The notes: a model not told the origin generated them from the letters alone. A stretch of DNA of 64,000 bases from Paraburkholderia flagellata (GCF_021390645.1 NZ_JAJEJT010000002.1:1-64000), one strand, 5' to 3'. Positions 16,923-26,535 are shown, counted from the first letter of the stretch. Numbers and translations are program-made.

Positions 16923-17305
16923 ACGTTCTACTCGATACGCACATCGCGCTTTGGGCTATCGCAGATAGCCCAAAGCTGCCGGCGGCAGCGCGCGAACTGA
17001 TTCTGGCGCCGACAAGTACGATTTATGTGAGTACCGCGAGCATCTGGGAAATCGGCATCAAGTATTCCCTGCAGCGCGGCGACATGCCTCTGTCCGGAGA
17101 AGCGGCGCTGCACTACTTCAGACAAGCGGGATATCGCATTCTGGCAATCGAGGCCGAGCATGCGGTGGCGGTCGAATCGCTGCCATTGCACCACCAGGAC
17201 CCGTTTGACCGGTTGCTCGTGGCGCAAGCATTGACCGAACCCCTGCGGCTGATATCGCACGACCGGCAGGTCGCGCGATACAGCGATACCGTCGTTCTGG
17301 TCTAG
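16919..17305 (+). CDS. VapC-like PIN-domain ribonuclease toxin
   Basis: Type II toxin, probable Mg-dependent endoribonuclease. 128 residues with the PIN acidic residues: D6 (LLDTHIALWA), E43 region (ASIWEIGIKYSL), D94/D98 (HHQDPFDRLLVAQA) and the later HDRQVARY. It starts with GTG overlapping the antitoxin stop. Codons 11-20 contain a perfect 13-bp inverted repeat (16948-16976), which may limit toxin synthesis. No other mobile-element gene is nearby. Confidence 0.9.
   Translation: MNVLLDTHIALWAIADSPKLPAAARELILAPTSTIYVSTASIWEIGIKYSLQRGDMPLSGEAALHYFRQAGYRILAIEAEHAVAVESLPLHHQDPFDRLLVAQALTEPLRLISHDRQVARYSDTVVLV
16948..16976. repeat. Perfect hairpin inside the toxin coding sequence
   Basis: Arms GCTTTGGGCTATC (16948-16960) and GATAGCCCAAAGC (16964-16976), each 13 bases with no mismatch, separated by GCA. 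It lies 30 bases after the toxin start codon, so the mRNA would fold into a stable stem there. Confidence 0.9.
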
Positions 17306-17332
17306 AGTCCGATCGCGCCGGACGGCAATCCT

Positions 17333-18358
17333 TCAAGGCGCCGACGCCGGTTTCGCAGGCGCGGCCGTCACACCCGAAGCCGGCGCGGCAGCCGAAGCCG
17401 CAACAGGTGCCGATGCCATAGCCGGCGCGGAAGCCGCCAGTGCCGCCACCGCGGCAGCCGGACCCGCGCCAGCCGCCGCCGTGCTTCCCTCGCCCGGATC
17501 ATCGTAATTCGGCAGACCATTGTTCGAAGCGCCGGGACCGCCGGTGGCGCCAGCACCGCCGCCACCCGCACCACCCGACTCGCCCGGGTCCTCGTAATTG
17601 GGCGCACCGTTCTCGTTCGGCGTTCCTTCCCCGCCCGGCTCGCCGTAATTGGGCAGCGGCGCATTGTTGCCACGTCCGCCGCGAATCAGCGATTCGCGTT
17701 GCTGGCGGTACGCGTCGCGCACGAACGAATACGGGTCGAGCGCCGCCTGCTTGAGCAGGTCGGTCGCGCCGAGCAGGTCGGCGCGCGCGCTGATGAACTG
17801 CGCGAGATACATCGGATTGCGCACCGCCGGCTCGAAGTAGTTGATGACGTTGAACTTCACGTCCACGCCCATGCCGATGCCGTCGCGCACCGAACTCGGC
17901 CCGAACAGCGGCAGCACGAGATACGGGCCGGCCGGCACGCCGTAATGACCCATCGTGAGTCCGAAGTCCTGGTGGTGCTTGGGCAGGCCCGCCGCCGTCG
18001 CGAAGTCGATCAGGCCGCCCAGACCGAAGGTCGTGTTCATCGCAATGCGCATGAGATCCTCGACGGCGTCGGTGATCTTCAGCTGCAGCAGGTTGTTTGC
18101 GAAGTTGTCCGCGTCTCCGAGATTCGAGAAGAAGTTCGTGATCGCCTGGCGCAGCGGCTGCGGCGTCACCTTCTGGTAGCCCTTGGCGATCGGCTGCGCG
18201 ACGTAGGTGTCGAGTTTGTCGTTGAACGTGAAAATCGCGCGATTCGCGGGCTCGAACGGATCGCCCGGCTTGCGGTCGGGGCCCGTGGCGCAGCCCGACG
18301 TCACGAGGAGCGCCAGGCTCGCCGCCGCCATGGTGAGCGCGGCTTGATTCTTCTTCAT
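17333..18358 (-). CDS. mlaA: MlaA/VacJ-family outer-membrane lipoprotein with repetitive C-terminal tail
   Basis: Outer-membrane lipid-trafficking lipoprotein. 341 residues. Signal peptide with lipobox VTSGC (Cys23); the MlaA domain runs about 25-230, with typical [18 protein letters not shown] near 35, [16 protein letters not shown], and [19 protein letters not shown] in the second half. Residues 231-341 are a Pro/Gly/Ala-rich tail carrying three copies of PNY(G/E/D)(E/D)PG(E/G) at about 236, 253 and 283, not part of the MlaA fold I know from E. coli (about 250 residues). The start overlaps the hpnN stop by ATGA, so it is the second gene of an hpnN-mlaA operon and a likely outer-membrane partner in hopanoid or phospholipid transport. 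Confidence 0.9.
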   Translation of the reverse strand: MKKNQAALTMAAASLALLVTSGCATGPDRKPGDPFEPANRAIFTFNDKLDTYVAQPIAKGYQKVTPQPLRQAITNFFSNLGDADNFANNLLQLKITDAVEDLMRIAMNTTFGLGGLIDFATAAGLPKHHQDFGLTMGHYGVPAGPYLVLPLFGPSSVRDGIGMGVDVKFNVINYFEPAVRNPMYLAQFISARADLLGATDLLKQAALDPYSFVRDAYRQQRESLIRGGRGNNAPLPNYGEPGGEGTPNENGAPNYEDPGESGGAGGGGAGATGGPGASNNGLPNYDDPGEGSTAAAGAGPAAAVAALAASAPAMASAPVAASAAAPASGVTAAPAKPASAP

Positions 18359-20982
18359 TGGTCGATCCCCTGAATTTCCGATCTCGCGCGTTTTGCGCGC
18401 GGCTTGCCCATCAGCACCGGCTGGAACACCACGGCGCCTATCAGCGTACAGAACAAGGACAGTGCGAGCAGCTTGCCCATGCTCGACGTGCCCGGATGAT
18501 GCGATAGCCACAGGCTCCCGAACGCCGTGGCCGTGGTCGCGGCGGAAAAAAGCACCGCGTGTGTGAGGCTCGAATGCAGGAGGCCGGTTTGCCCCGCGCG
18601 CCAGGCCATCACGAAATAGATTTTGAACGCGACGCCGACGCCGAGCATCAGGGGAAGCGCGATGATGTTGGCGAAATTTAGCTGAATTCCAAATACGACG
18701 CACAGTTCGAGCGTGACGAGCGCCGATACCAGCAGAGGAATGAGCGTGCGCAGCACGTCGCCGAAATTGCGAAGCGTGATCCAGAGGAGAGCCGTGATGA
18801 GCAGTACCGACCACCCCGCCGCCTCGAAGAACGCGAGGATGATCACGTTCGCCGAGTGCAGGATCGAGATCGGGCCGCCGATCGCGTTCGGCTCCGCCGC
18901 CTTCACGGCGTGCGCGAAGCGCGCGAGCATCACGTCGTCATTGGAATCGACGCCCGGCGGCACGCGCGGCGCCACGTCCACGATCGCCTGGCCAGTCGGC
19001 GCCACCCAGTCGCGCACCATCTCGGGTGGCAGGTTTTCACGCGTGATTTCCGAGGGCTGCAAAAGGCGCGCGAGCTGCGCGAAGGCGAGCTTGAGCGTGA
19101 GGCTGAAAGCGGTTTCGGCGCGGTCGCGCGTGGCCGGGCTCGCGGCCGCGAGCTTGTTGAGCGAGTCGGACAGATGCTTCGCCTCGGCCGCGCCCGGCCC
19201 GGGGTGGTCGCTCGCGGCGAGCGAGAGCTGGTTGGCCGCGCGCTTGAGCGTCTGCACACGCACTTCGTCGGTCACGGGCGTGGACGGCTGCTGCGTGAGC
19301 GCGGGCAGAAGCTGCTGTGCGGCGCTCGAGATCAGCATGAGCTTTTGCTGCTGATCGTCGGGAATGAGCGAGCTGAGCGTCGTTGCACGTGCCACTTCCG
19401 GCAGCTTCGAGAGCCGCGCGGCGATCTTGTCGGCCTCTTCGAGCGACGGCGCGAGCACGCTCACGTCGTTGATCGAGATGACGGGCGAGTTCTTGAGTGC
19501 GAGCAGCGTCGCCATCGACTCGGTATGCGGATCCTTCAGATGAAGCGGGTTGAAGTCGAAGCGCAGATGGAACAGCAACGGCATCGCGCCCACCACGATG
19601 ACGAGCGTGGTGAGCAGCACCGGCTTGCGATGCTCGGCGAGCCATTTGTCGACCGGTGCGAGGAACGCGAAGCCCGGCGAGGCGCGCTCGCCCCTGGGGT
19701 TGAACAAGCGGATGAGCGCCGGCAGCACCGTCATGTTGCAGACGTACGCCACGAACATGCCCACGCCCGCGATCTGCCCAAGTTCCGAGAGGCCCTTGTA
19801 CGCGGTTGGCAGGAAGGAAAAGAAACTTTCGGCCACGGCGATCGCCGCGAGCGTGAGCGGCACGCCAATGTTGCGCGCGGTCTTGAGGAGCGCGGCGTCG
19901 AGCCGCTCGTCCTGAAAGCGCTCTTCGCGATACTTCACGCCGAACTGCACGCCGAAATCGACGCCTAGCCCCACGAACAGCACCATGAACGCGACCGAGA
20001 GCATGTTGAACGAGCCGATCATCATGAGGCCGAGCGCGGCCGTGATGACGAGGCCGATCACGAGCGTGATGAGCGTTGCGCCAATCAGCTTGCCCGAACG
20101 CAGCGCGAGCCACAGGATGGCGAGCACGACGATGATCGTGATCACGCCGTTGAGCGCGGCGCCGTCCTGGACCGAGGCAAACTCGTCGTCGGCGAGTGGC
20201 TGTTCGCCCGTGAGGCGCACGCGCGCGCCGAATTCGGTGTCGAGGTGAAGCGAGGCGGCGGTCGCGCGGATCGCCTCCGCAGCGTTCGCACCCGCCTTGA
20301 GCGCGGCGAAATTGAGCACCGGCTGCACCGTGACGAACGCGAACGCGGGCTTCGTGGCCGAGTCCTTGTCGACGAGCGCGCGCCACGAGAACGCGGCGGG
20401 TTTGCCGGCCAGGACCTCGTCGACGACATTGGCGGCGCTGCCAAGCAGATTTGCCATTTGCGGCAATTTGATCTGACCGATCGTGAGCGGCAACTGCAGC
20501 GTGGTCGTGAGCGTACCGGCAAGACCCGCGAGGCTTGGGTCCTTCGCGAGCTGGTTCACGAGCGGGCGCGCTTGCACGAGCTGGCCCGTGGTCGAGAGCA
20601 CGGTGGCCGTGGACGGAAAGAGCAAGCCGTTGTGCTGGAAGAACGGGCCGCCCGCAGGCTGCGAGACGGCGCTGAATTCGCGCGAGTCGGCTTTGAGCGC
20701 CTGCGCGAGCTTGTCGGCGGCGGCGTCGGCGAGCTCGGGCGCGTCGGCTTCGACGACCACGAGCAGCGAGCTTGCGCGCTGCGGGAACGCCTTGTCCTTG
20801 GCTTCGCTCAACGCGGCCCATTGGGCCGTGTTCTCGACGAGACCGCTGACGTCGGTGTTGATCTTGAAATTTCTTGCGACGTACACGCCGGAAAGCACGG
20901 CGAGCACGATCGAAAGTGTGATCACCCACGCCGCGCGGCGCACCGACCAGGCGACGAGGCTAATGATGAATGGCTTCAGCAT
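18355..20982 (-). CDS. hpnN: Hopanoid transporter HpnN, RND/MMPL family
   Basis: Inner-membrane RND-type transporter needed to move hopanoids toward the outer membrane. 875 residues: TM1 at about 15-35, a periplasmic loop of about 230 residues, five TMs around 275-430 including the sterol-sensing-like run [20 protein letters not shown], a short cytosolic link, TM7 near 460, a second periplasmic loop, and five C-terminal TMs ending near 860. Its position upstream of an MlaA-like gene, and back-to-back with an MlaC-like gene, supports a lipid export chain. A generic MMPL transporter is the alternative, but the hopanoid neighbours make HpnN much more likely. Confidence 0.92.
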   Translation of the reverse strand: MLKPFIISLVAWSVRRAAWVITLSIVLAVLSGVYVARNFKINTDVSGLVENTAQWAALSEAKDKAFPQRASSLLVVVEADAPELADAAADKLAQALKADSREFSAVSQPAGGPFFQHNGLLFPSTATVLSTTGQLVQARPLVNQLAKDPSLAGLAGTLTTTLQLPLTIGQIKLPQMANLLGSAANVVDEVLAGKPAAFSWRALVDKDSATKPAFAFVTVQPVLNFAALKAGANAAEAIRATAASLHLDTEFGARVRLTGEQPLADDEFASVQDGAALNGVITIIVVLAILWLALRSGKLIGATLITLVIGLVITAALGLMMIGSFNMLSVAFMVLFVGLGVDFGVQFGVKYREERFQDERLDAALLKTARNIGVPLTLAAIAVAESFFSFLPTAYKGLSELGQIAGVGMFVAYVCNMTVLPALIRLFNPRGERASPGFAFLAPVDKWLAEHRKPVLLTTLVIVVGAMPLLFHLRFDFNPLHLKDPHTESMATLLALKNSPVISINDVSVLAPSLEEADKIAARLSKLPEVARATTLSSLIPDDQQQKLMLISSAAQQLLPALTQQPSTPVTDEVRVQTLKRAANQLSLAASDHPGPGAAEAKHLSDSLNKLAAASPATRDRAETAFSLTLKLAFAQLARLLQPSEITRENLPPEMVRDWVAPTGQAIVDVAPRVPPGVDSNDDVMLARFAHAVKAAEPNAIGGPISILHSANVIILAFFEAAGWSVLLITALLWITLRNFGDVLRTLIPLLVSALVTLELCVVFGIQLNFANIIALPLMLGVGVAFKIYFVMAWRAGQTGLLHSSLTHAVLFSAATTATAFGSLWLSHHPGTSSMGKLLALSLFCTLIGAVVFQPVLMGKPRAKRARSEIQGIDQ

Positions 20983-21114
20983 ACAGGCGAGGGGGCCCTG
21001 TCAATTGGGTTCTTTGACGCGAAACGCACAAGTATACCGGCCCCGCCCGTCCCGGCGCGGCTCATGCACTCCGAGCGTCGGGCGGCGCGTGGGCAGCGAG
21101 TGCGCCAAAGCCGT

Positions 21115-21120
21115 TATACT
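21115..21120 (+). promoter_or_regulatory. Possible -10 element of the mlaC/hpnM gene
   Basis: TATACT about 100 bases upstream of the ATG in the 236-base divergent gap with hpnN. No convincing -35. Confidence 0.35.
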
Positions 21121-21218
21121 CACTCAGCCAGCCGCGCGGCGGTTGCGTGAATGCACTGCAGCGCACGCACTGAACCGCACTGTACCGGCGCTTGAATATC
21201 ACTGTTCCAGAAGAGCGT

Positions 21219-21827
21219 ATGAAACGTTACCTGACCGCATTTTTCGTCGCCGCCTGTTTCACGGGCGTTTCGGGCGCGGCGTTCGCGCAGACCTCGCCGG
21301 ACGCCACCGTCAAGGCCGCCGTGGAAGGCACCGTGAAGGCGATGCAGGCCGACCCGCAGGCACGCGGCGGCGATATGAACAAGATCACCGAGGTGGTCCA
21401 GACCCATTTCGTTCCCGCCACCGACTTCAAACGCACCACGCGTATCGCCGTTGGCAAACCTTGGGCGACGGCCACGCCCGAACAGCAGCAGAAGCTGTAT
21501 GAGCAATTTCAACTCCTGCTCGTGAAGACGTACGCGTCGTCGCTCTCGCAACTTCGCGATACTCAGGTGAACTTCAAGTTCGCGCCCTCGAACACGGGTG
21601 CCGGCGCGAAGGACACCGTGGTGCAGTCGCATGTGCTCAGTAACGGCGGCGACGACGCCATCGACTACCGCCTCGCGCAAACGCCCAGCGGCTGGAAGAT
21701 CTACGACATCAACATGATGGGCGCCTGGCTGATCCAGGTCTACCAGACGCAATTTGCCGACCAGATCGCCAAGGGCGGCATCGACGGGCTCATCAAGTTC
21801 CTCGTCGACCACAACGCGCGCAGCTGA
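21219..21827 (+). CDS. hpnM: MlaC/HpnM-family periplasmic lipid-binding protein
   Basis: Periplasmic carrier of the toluene-tolerance Ttg2/MlaC family, shuttling phospholipid or hopanoid between membranes. 202 residues; Sec signal peptide cleaved after AFA (about residue 24). The body shows the family run FKRTTRIAVGKPWATATPEQQQ and ends IDGLIKFLVDHNARS. AAGAG precedes the ATG. Divergent from hpnN-mlaA, so MlaA-like, MlaC-like and RND components sit together without the MlaFEDB ABC transporter. I use the hopanoid name because of this context; mlaC is the equally valid family name. Confidence 0.85.
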   Translation: MKRYLTAFFVAACFTGVSGAAFAQTSPDATVKAAVEGTVKAMQADPQARGGDMNKITEVVQTHFVPATDFKRTTRIAVGKPWATATPEQQQKLYEQFQLLLVKTYASSLSQLRDTQVNFKFAPSNTGAGAKDTVVQSHVLSNGGDDAIDYRLAQTPSGWKIYDINMMGAWLIQVYQTQFADQIAKGGIDGLIKFLVDHNARS

Positions 21828-21863
21828 TCGCCGGCCGGTGGTTGCACACGCATTGTGCTTCGT

Positions 21864-21896
21864 AAGGGCGCTTCGGGTAATCCGGAGCGCCCTTTT
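21864..21896. terminator. Bidirectional terminator between hpnM and the response regulator
   Basis: Perfect nine-base arms AAGGGCGCT (21864-21872) and AGCGCCCTT (21886-21894), extended inward by a few pairs, followed by TTTT. It serves the convergent genes on both sides. Confidence 0.85.
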
Positions 21897-22567
21897 CACT
21901 TCCGGCGGTGCTCCACCGCGAACTTGATCAACTCCGCCTGGCCTTCGATCTCCAGCTTGCGCTTGAGATTCAGCCGGTGCGTTTCCACCGTGCGCACCGA
22001 GAGCCCCTCGCGCTGCGCGATCTGCTTGCTCGATAGCCCTTGCGCCAGCGCGTCGAGAATATCCCGCTCGCGCGGCGTGAGCCGCTCAACAGGCGTGCTG
22101 CGCGCCGACGCCTGGATCATGCGCGCGCTCAACCCCGCGCTGAAATAGGTGCGCCCGGCCAGCACCGCCTCGATCGCGCGGATGATCTCGGTGGCCGGCG
22201 AATCCTTGAGCACATAGCCGCTTGCGCCCGCGCGCACCGCCTCGGTCACGTATTCGACGTTGTCGTGCATCGAAAGCATGAGCACGCGGATGGCCGGAAA
22301 GCGCTCGTGGAAGATGCCCGCAAGCGCGATGCCGTTGACGCCGGCCATGCCCACGTCCATCAGCACGAGATCGGGTTCGAGCGACGCCGCTAGCGCGATG
22401 GCCTCGTCGGCGTTGCCGGCCTCGCCCGCCACCTCGAAACCCGGCACGGCTTCGAGCCGTGCTCTCAGGCCGTCGCGCACGAGAGGATGGTCGTCCACCA
22501 GGACGAGGCGCGCGGGTCTCGCGCCGGGGCTGGTCGATTCGTTCACGTTTGCATTCGTCATCGTCAT
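21896..22567 (-). CDS. NarL/LuxR-type response regulator
   Basis: Transcriptional regulator, 223 residues: receiver domain with D71 (LVLMDVGMAGVNG) and K121, then a LuxR helix-turn-helix at about 162-220 (LTPRERDILDALAQGLSSKQIA, recognition helix SVRTVETHRLN). The start at MTMTN overlaps the kinase stop (ATGA), so it is co-translated with the kinase at 22564-24045. Divergent from the cstA gene, whose upstream region has three TACGTAG repeats, the probable target. Analogous kinase/regulator pairs control CstA-family pyruvate transporters and acetate metabolism in other proteobacteria. Confidence 0.9.
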   Translation of the reverse strand: MTMTNANVNESTSPGARPARLVLVDDHPLVRDGLRARLEAVPGFEVAGEAGNADEAIALAASLEPDLVLMDVGMAGVNGIALAGIFHERFPAIRVLMLSMHDNVEYVTEAVRAGASGYVLKDSPATEIIRAIEAVLAGRTYFSAGLSARMIQASARSTPVERLTPRERDILDALAQGLSSKQIAQREGLSVRTVETHRLNLKRKLEIEGQAELIKFAVEHRRK

Positions 22568-24045
22568 GTCGGCGTTCCTGATACGGCGGCGGCTTTGGAT
22601 GCGGCATGAGTCGCAACGGGCACCCACGCGGTGACGAGCGTATGGCCGGGCTGCGAGGTGATGTCGAGGCGGCCGCCAAGAGACTCCAGCCGCTCGCGCA
22701 TGTTGCGCAGACCCAGACCCGCGCGCGGGTCGGTTAGCGCGTGCGTCACGTCGAAGCCGCGACCATTGTCGGCGATGCTGAGCGTCACGCCGTTCGCCGT
22801 GACCTCGAGCGTAAGCGCGGCGCGCGCCGCCTGCGCGTGCCGCACGATGTTGGTGAGCGCTTCCTGCGCGATGCGAAAGAGCACCGTGTTGACGGCGTCG
22901 GGCAGCGCGCTCGCCTGTGCTTTCCTGCTCGCAGGCTTCGGCGCGGCTTGCGTGAAGGCGATCTCGATGCCCGTTTGCTCGGCCAGTTCGCGCGTGAGTT
23001 GCTCCAGCGCGGCGGCGAGGCCCAGGTCGTCGAGCATCGAGGGGCGCAGCGCGTGCGAGATGCTGCGCACTTCGCGCAGCGTGTCCGAAAGCCGCGAGAG
23101 ACCGGTCGCGAGCGACGCTTCGGCGGCGGGCACGCGCGTTTCGCCGCGCTCGAAGCGCGCGAGCGCCGACTCCAGCAGCAGCTTTACCGAAACGAGCATC
23201 TGGCTAATGCCGTCGTGCAGTTCGCGCGAGAGCCGCGCGCGCTCCTGCTCCTGCGACTCGACCACTTGCTGCGCGAGGCGCTTGAGCTTGGCGTCGGCGC
23301 TGCGGTGCTCGCTCACGTTGAGCACGAGCGCGCCGAGCGCGATCACGAGCACGCCTGCGAGTGCGATCACGCCGAGCCACTGAATGGTGTGCTCGATGTT
23401 CGCTAAGGCGCGCTCGTCGATGTGCGCGAGCGTCGAATCGACGTCGTCGAGATAGATGCCGGTGCCGATCATCCAGCCCCAGCGCGGCAGCGGCACCACA
23501 TAGCCGAGCTTCGGCGCGAGCTTGCCCGTGGACGGACGGTGCCACATGTAGCGCACATACCCGCCGCCCTGCCTGGCTGCGGCAATCAGCTGCTGGATCG
23601 TGAGCGCGCCTTGAGGGTCGCGCAGGTTCCAGAGATCCTGGCCGACGAGCGCCGGCTCGCGCGGATGCATGAGCGAGCGGCCGTGCATGTCGTAGACGAA
23701 GAAATAGCCGTCGGGGCCGAAATCCATCTTCTGCAGCACGGCCAGCGCGGCTAGCTGGCGGTCGGCTTCGCTGGCTGGAGCGGGCAACGCGGCGCTGGCG
23801 TTCTCCTCGGGCGCGTAGAGCGGCGCGATGGCGCTCGTGGCCAGCTCCACGTAATGACGCAGCTCGATCTCCTTGCTCGACAGATAGGCGCTCTGCATGG
23901 TCGCGTGCTGCGTTTGCGCGAGCTGCGTGGCCTGCTGGCGCACGCCGATCCCGATGCCGGCAATGGCGGCGAGGAACGGCACGACCGCGAGCAGGAAGAT
24001 TTTCGTCTTCAGGCGGCGCTCAGCAAAGAAAAATGGGGTGGGCAT
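22564..24045 (-). CDS. Cache-domain sensor histidine kinase, NarX-like HisKA_3 class
   Basis: Membrane sensor of the pair controlling the adjacent transporter. 493 residues: TM1 about 13-34, periplasmic single-Cache domain about 50-205 (MDFGPDGYFFVYDMHGRSLMHP is the hallmark), TM2 about 222-243, HisKA_3 with H277 in LSRELHDGISQ, and a HATPase with DNGRGFDV near 440. The Cache domain class binds small organic acids, so pyruvate, acetate or a similar ligand is plausible. I start it at MPTPFFF, just before the first membrane segment. Confidence 0.88.
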   Translation of the reverse strand: MPTPFFFAERRLKTKIFLLAVVPFLAAIAGIGIGVRQQATQLAQTQHATMQSAYLSSKEIELRHYVELATSAIAPLYAPEENASAALPAPASEADRQLAALAVLQKMDFGPDGYFFVYDMHGRSLMHPREPALVGQDLWNLRDPQGALTIQQLIAAARQGGGYVRYMWHRPSTGKLAPKLGYVVPLPRWGWMIGTGIYLDDVDSTLAHIDERALANIEHTIQWLGVIALAGVLVIALGALVLNVSEHRSADAKLKRLAQQVVESQEQERARLSRELHDGISQMLVSVKLLLESALARFERGETRVPAAEASLATGLSRLSDTLREVRSISHALRPSMLDDLGLAAALEQLTRELAEQTGIEIAFTQAAPKPASRKAQASALPDAVNTVLFRIAQEALTNIVRHAQAARAALTLEVTANGVTLSIADNGRGFDVTHALTDPRAGLGLRNMRERLESLGGRLDITSQPGHTLVTAWVPVATHAASKAAAVSGTPT

Positions 24046-24084
24046 GACTGGGTTCGGGAACTGAGTCTTCAAGCATAACCGGAC

Positions 24085-24213
24085 GTGCACATCGTGGCGA
24101 TCGCCGTCGATAACGAGGCCGACTACAAGGCGGCGTGCGCGGGCGTGGACGCTGCACTCCCCGACTCGACGCGCAAGATGGCGCCCTTGCGCGACGCGTA
24201 CGACTGTCGTTGA
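24085..24213 (+). pseudogene. Possible small ORF or gene remnant
   Basis: An open frame of 42 codons with a GTG start (protein begins VHIVAIAVDNEADYKAAC, ends APLRDAYDCR), closed by TGA and preceded by an in-frame TAA. Third positions are strongly GC-rich like real genes of the window. No Shine-Dalgarno is visible. It lies in the 371-base gap between the kinase and cstA. It may be a decayed gene end, a small protein, or chance. Confidence 0.3.
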
Positions 24214-24238
24214 GCGCGCAACGAATTGTTGTCTTTCC

Positions 24239-24268
24239 TACGTAGTTCTACGTAGCGCGCTTACGTAG
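24239..24268. promoter_or_regulatory. Triple TACGTAG repeat upstream of cstA
   Basis: TACGTAG at 24239-24245, 24249-24255 and 24262-24268; each contains the palindrome TACGTA. The array ends eight bases before a weak -35, the position expected for an activator such as the adjacent LuxR-type regulator. Confidence 0.6.
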
Positions 24269-24276
24269 TTGTCCGG

Positions 24277-24305
24277 TTGTGGCTGACGGTCTGAAAGCGA
24301 ATACT
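24277..24305 (+). promoter_or_regulatory. Weak sigma-70 promoter candidate for cstA
   Basis: TTGTGG (24277-24282), 17-base spacer, AATACT (24300-24305). Both hexamers are poor matches, consistent with a promoter that needs an activator. Confidence 0.4.
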
Positions 24306-24416
24306 ACCGCCCACGACATGGCGCAATGCGTCATGCATGCGCCGGCATCCGATGGCGCACACACGCGCGGATTCGAATCCGGGCACAAAACCAAAACCAT
24401 AGAACGGAGACACCGC

Positions 24417-26504
24417 ATGAGTCGGACATCCAGTTTTGTCGTCTGGACGCTGGTCGCGCTGCTTGGCGCGTTCGCGTTTGGCACCATCGCGCTCGCGCAC
24501 GGCGAGCGAATCAGCGCACTGTGGATCGTGATCTGCGCCGTGTGCGTCTATCTGATCGCGTATCGTTTCTACAGCCGCTTCATCGCGAGCACCGTGCTGC
24601 AGCTCGACGGCCTGCGCATGACGCCGGCCGTGCGCCACAACGACGGGCTCGACTTCGTGCCCACCAACAAGTACGTGCTGTTCGGCCATCACTTCGCGGC
24701 GATCGCGGGCGCGGGGCCGCTCGTCGGCCCGGTACTGGCCGCGCAAATGGGCTATATGCCCGGCATGCTGTGGATTCTCGCGGGCGTGGTGTTCGCGGGC
24801 GCCGTACAGGACTTCGTGGTGCTGTTCCTCTCCACGCGCCGCGATGGCCGCTCGCTTGGCGACCTCGTGAAGATGGAACTGGGGCCCGTGCCCGGCGTGA
24901 TCGCGCTGTTCGGCACCTTCCTCATCATGATCATCATTCTCGCGGTGCTCGCGCTGATCGTGGTGAAGGCGCTGACGAACTCGCCGTGGGGCACGTTCAC
25001 CGTGGCCGCGACGATTCCCATCGCGATCTTCATGGGCCTCTATGTGCGTTACATCCGCCCGGGCAGGATCGGCGAGATTTCGATCATTGGTTTCGTCCTG
25101 CTGATGGCTTCCATCGCCTTCGGCCAGCACGTGCATGATTCGCCCACGCTCGCAGCCTGGTTCACGTTCACGGGCACGCAGCTCACGTGGATTCTGATCG
25201 GCTACGGCTTTGTCGCTTCAGTGCTGCCGGTGTGGCTGCTGCTCGCGCCGCGCGACTATCTCTCGACGTTCCTGAAGATCGGCACGATCCTCGCGCTCGC
25301 GATCGGCATTCTGATCGTCGCGCCGGAGCTGAAGATGCCGGCCTTCACGAAGTTCATCGACGGCACGGGTCCGGTCTGGTCGGGCAACCTGTTCCCGTTC
25401 CTCTTCATCACGATCGCGTGCGGTTCGGTGTCGGGCTTCCATGCGCTGATCTCGTCGGGCACGACGCCCAAGCTGCTCGATAACGAAACCAACGCGCGCT
25501 TCATCGGTTACGGCGCGATGCTGATGGAATCGTTCGTCGCGATCATGGCGCTTGTCGCCGCATCGGTGATCGAGCCGGGCGTGTACTTCGCGATGAACGC
25601 GCCGCTCGCCGTGCTTGGCACGACGCCGGACGCCGTCGCCCAAACCGTGGGCCACTGGGGCTTCGTGCTCACGCCGGAAATGCTCACGCACACCGCGCAG
25701 GCCGTAGGCGAGACGACCATCGTCGCGCGCGCGGGCGGCGCGCCCACGCTGGCCGTGGGCATGGCGCAGATCCTGCACCAGGTAGTGGGCGGCGAAGCGA
25801 TGATGGCGTTCTGGTATCACTTCGCCATCCTCTTCGAAGCGCTCTTCATCCTGACCGCCGTCGACGCGGGCACGCGCGCGGGCCGCTTTATGCTGCAAGA
25901 CCTGCTCGGCACGTTCCATCCGTCGCTCAAGCGCACGGAGTCGCTGCCGGCCAACCTGATCGCCACCGGCTTGTGCGTGGCCGCGTGGGGCTACTTCCTC
26001 TATCAAGGCGTGGTCGATCCCCTCGGGGGCATCAACACGCTGTGGCCGCTCTTCGGGATCTCGAACCAGATGCTCGCCGGTATCGCGCTGATGCTTGCAA
26101 CCGTCGTGCTCTTCAAGATGAAGCGCGAGAAGTTCGCATGGGTGACCGCAGTGCCGACGCTCTGGCTGCTTATCTGCACGCTGACTGCGGGCTGGCAGAA
26201 GATTTTCGACAGCAACCCGAAGGTGAGCTTCGTCGCGCACGCACAGAAGCTTTCGGCGGCGATCGCGGAAGGCAAGATCGTCGCGCCCGCGAAGTCGCTC
26301 GAGCAGATGCAGCGCATGGTCTTCAACGACTACGTGGACGCCGCGCTTTCGGGCCTCTTCATTTTCGTGGTGGTGAGCATTGTCGTGTACGGCCTGATCG
26401 CGATTGCGCGCGCACGCCGCATCGACCGCCCGACTGTGCAGGAAACGCCGTACCAGGCGATGCCGGCTGGCGGCGCGGCCGTCGCGACGAATCGCGTCCA
26501 TTGA
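24417..26504 (+). CDS. cstA: CstA-family carbon-starvation protein / pyruvate transporter
   Basis: Polytopic inner-membrane transporter; E. coli relatives CstA and BtsT import pyruvate and possibly peptides. 695 residues with around 16-18 membrane segments. Family motifs include YRFYSRFIA near residue 50, RHNDGLDFVPTNKYVLFGHHF near 70-90 and GPLVGPVLAAQMGY near 100. Start at MSRTSS with CGGAGA nine bases upstream; a 46-residue upstream extension is rejected. The next gene encodes the usual YbdD partner. Probably controlled by the divergent Cache-kinase/regulator pair through the TACGTAG repeats. Confidence 0.93.
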   Translation: MSRTSSFVVWTLVALLGAFAFGTIALAHGERISALWIVICAVCVYLIAYRFYSRFIASTVLQLDGLRMTPAVRHNDGLDFVPTNKYVLFGHHFAAIAGAGPLVGPVLAAQMGYMPGMLWILAGVVFAGAVQDFVVLFLSTRRDGRSLGDLVKMELGPVPGVIALFGTFLIMIIILAVLALIVVKALTNSPWGTFTVAATIPIAIFMGLYVRYIRPGRIGEISIIGFVLLMASIAFGQHVHDSPTLAAWFTFTGTQLTWILIGYGFVASVLPVWLLLAPRDYLSTFLKIGTILALAIGILIVAPELKMPAFTKFIDGTGPVWSGNLFPFLFITIACGSVSGFHALISSGTTPKLLDNETNARFIGYGAMLMESFVAIMALVAASVIEPGVYFAMNAPLAVLGTTPDAVAQTVGHWGFVLTPEMLTHTAQAVGETTIVARAGGAPTLAVGMAQILHQVVGGEAMMAFWYHFAILFEALFILTAVDAGTRAGRFMLQDLLGTFHPSLKRTESLPANLIATGLCVAAWGYFLYQGVVDPLGGINTLWPLFGISNQMLAGIALMLATVVLFKMKREKFAWVTAVPTLWLLICTLTAGWQKIFDSNPKVSFVAHAQKLSAAIAEGKIVAPAKSLEQMQRMVFNDYVDAALSGLFIFVVVSIVVYGLIAIARARRIDRPTVQETPYQAMPAGGAAVATNRVH

Positions 26505-26535
26505 ATCGACGTTACGCTACTGAACGGAGCACACC

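Noticed and set aside
24369..24380. GGATTCGAATCC, resembling a tRNA T-arm
   Set aside because: No acceptor stem, D-arm or anticodon arm can be built around it; it is a simple 12-bp palindrome. A shorter copy GATTCGAATC at 26933-26942 also lacks context.
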